A stretch of DNA of 15,647 nucleotides from a bacterium (GTDB taxonomy: Bacteria; Bacillota_I; Bacilli_A; RFN20; UBA1709), in assembly GCA_012511355.1 (NCBI GenBank), contig JAAZGG010000179.1:1-15647 (forward strand), given 5' to 3'. Position 1 is the stretch's first letter. Every line of letters starts with the position of its first letter. A program made the position numbers and the translations under genes. This document shows positions 15,087-15,647 of this stretch, in pieces. The notes beneath the pieces are model-generated. The model searched no databases and was not told the origin of the DNA. It saw nothing but the letters and a program-made list of their open reading frames with translations.

Positions 15087-15112
15087 GACCAGTTGCAAAC
15101 TGGTCTTTTTTT
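15087..15112 (+). terminator. Aminopeptidase terminator
   Basis: GACCAGTT (15087-15094) pairs perfectly with AACTGGTC (15098-15105) around a three-base loop, followed by seven T. It lies nine bases after the stop codon. Confidence 0.92.
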
Positions 15113-15119
15113 ATATTAG

Positions 15120-15128
15120 TGCTATAAT
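15120..15128 (+). promoter_or_regulatory. Extended -10 promoter of the right-edge lipoprotein gene
   Basis: TGCTATAAT is a full extended -10 element (TGn plus TATAAT). No good -35 box is at 16-18 bp, because that position is taken by the terminator of the preceding gene; extended -10 promoters can work without one. The leader before the ATG at 15161 is about 25 bases and contains AAGGGA. Confidence 0.6.
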
Positions 15129-15160
15129 AGAAGTCACATAAAAGGAAAGAAGGGATAGTC

Positions 15161-15647
15161 ATGAAAAAAAGGATTATCTTTGCGGCCCTGCTACTTTCTT
15201 TATCAAGCCTATTAATAAGTTCGTGCAGCAAAAAAGAGCCACAACCAATAATTATTGATTACGAGATGAGAAACGCTTGTTATGAAGTTACTTTCGCTGA
15301 TCAAGATTACCAAATGAAAGAACTTGACACCTTCAATTTTGAGTTAAAAGCTGGAGCTAGTCAAAACAAACAAGCCTATACAAATAGAAAGAAAATCAAT
15401 AAAAAGAAAAAAGCTAACGATTATCAAGAAACAAATCAAGACATTCCTCCAGAATCCTTACCGATAATTGAACTACATGGCGTGGACAATTATTCTTCAA
15501 CTACAAGCGAAGTTCTAGTTACTTATGATTTTCTAGAAACCGGAGAAATTACTTGTGGTTCGTGTGAAAATGTTTTCATCGCCTATTCTAAAGATAACGG
15601 GGATTTCGAGAAATTTACCGGTGAAAACACCTTCAGCGAGACAGGAA
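15161..15647 (+). CDS. Putative lipoprotein, unknown function (gene runs off the right edge)
   Basis: An open frame from ATG 15161 stays open to the window edge (162 residues seen). It starts with a lipoprotein signal: MKKR, a hydrophobic core and lipobox ISSC (Cys22) followed by SKKEP, so the product should be anchored to the outer face of the membrane. The mature part has beta-rich looking segments (NACYEVTFADQDYQ, ELDTFNFELKAG), a Lys-rich linker (NRKKINKKKKANDYQ), and a CGSC pair (TCGSCENVFIAYSKDNGDF). I do not recognise the family. The missing C-terminus may hold the informative domain. It has its own promoter after a strong terminator, so it is independent of the aminopeptidase. Confidence 0.75.
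   Translation, partial: MKKRIIFAALLLSLSSLLISSCSKKEPQPIIIDYEMRNACYEVTFADQDYQMKELDTFNFELKAGASQNKQAYTNRKKINKKKKANDYQETNQDIPPESLPIIELHGVDNYSSTTSEVLVTYDFLETGEITCGSCENVFIAYSKDNGDFEKFTGENTFSETG

Noticed and set aside
1-15647. CRISPR arrays, insertion sequences, tRNA or rRNA genes, phage or conjugation genes
   Set aside because: I saw no spaced direct repeats, transposase-like proteins, or RNA gene patterns in the window.

Overview
This is an AT-rich bacterial window read with the standard bacterial code: genes end at TGA as well as TAA and TAG, and Trp is TGG, so it is not a code-4 mycoplasma. Strong Shine-Dalgarno sequences, sigma-A type promoters, Lys-rich proteins, lipoproteins with a lipobox, an oligopeptide (Opp) ABC importer with enlarged OppB and OppD subunits, a CcpA-type cre site and IspF of the non-mevalonate pathway suggest a low-GC Bacillota. 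A gut-type lineage near Erysipelotrichia or the Mollicutes relatives is my best guess, but I cannot place it from this window alone.

Layout. Positions 1-1103 (minus) hold the start of an unidentified gene cut by the left edge, and an ATP-grasp (RimK-like) ligase overlapping it. A divergent promoter region with a perfect palindrome (1128-1149) separates these from a small two-helix membrane protein (1201-1458, plus). Positions 1436-2713 (minus) hold an ApbE-like extracytoplasmic protein whose reading frame is broken by an in-frame TAA at codon 57. Positions 2753-10550 (minus) are a complete oppA-oppB-oppC-oppD-oppF operon, with its own promoter, an upstream cre-like site and a terminator at the end of oppF. 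Positions 10737-13045 (minus) are a three-gene operon: an uncharacterised helical protein, ispF and an HD-domain phosphohydrolase relative. On the plus strand follow rubrerythrin (13198-13737), an M29 aminopeptidase (13837-15078) and the start of a lipoprotein cut by the right edge (15161-15647).

How the genes fit together. The Opp importer would bring in peptides, and the M29 aminopeptidase could help degrade them in the cytoplasm; they are not in one transcript, so this link is inference. Rubrerythrin points to an anaerobe or microaerophile that detoxifies peroxide.

The most striking observation is that the peptide-binding lipoprotein OppA looks circularly permuted. The segment that normally ends family-5 solute-binding proteins lies directly after its lipoprotein signal, and the protein stops where that segment would normally begin. 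The same operon also has a roughly 280-residue extracellular insertion in OppB and a roughly 250-residue, partly coiled-coil insertion inside the OppD ATPase domain. Together these suggest an architecturally unusual peptide importer. Other notable points are the broken and motif-degenerate ApbE-like gene, loss of the His of the HD motif in the HD-domain protein, and strong stem-loops between oppA and oppB.
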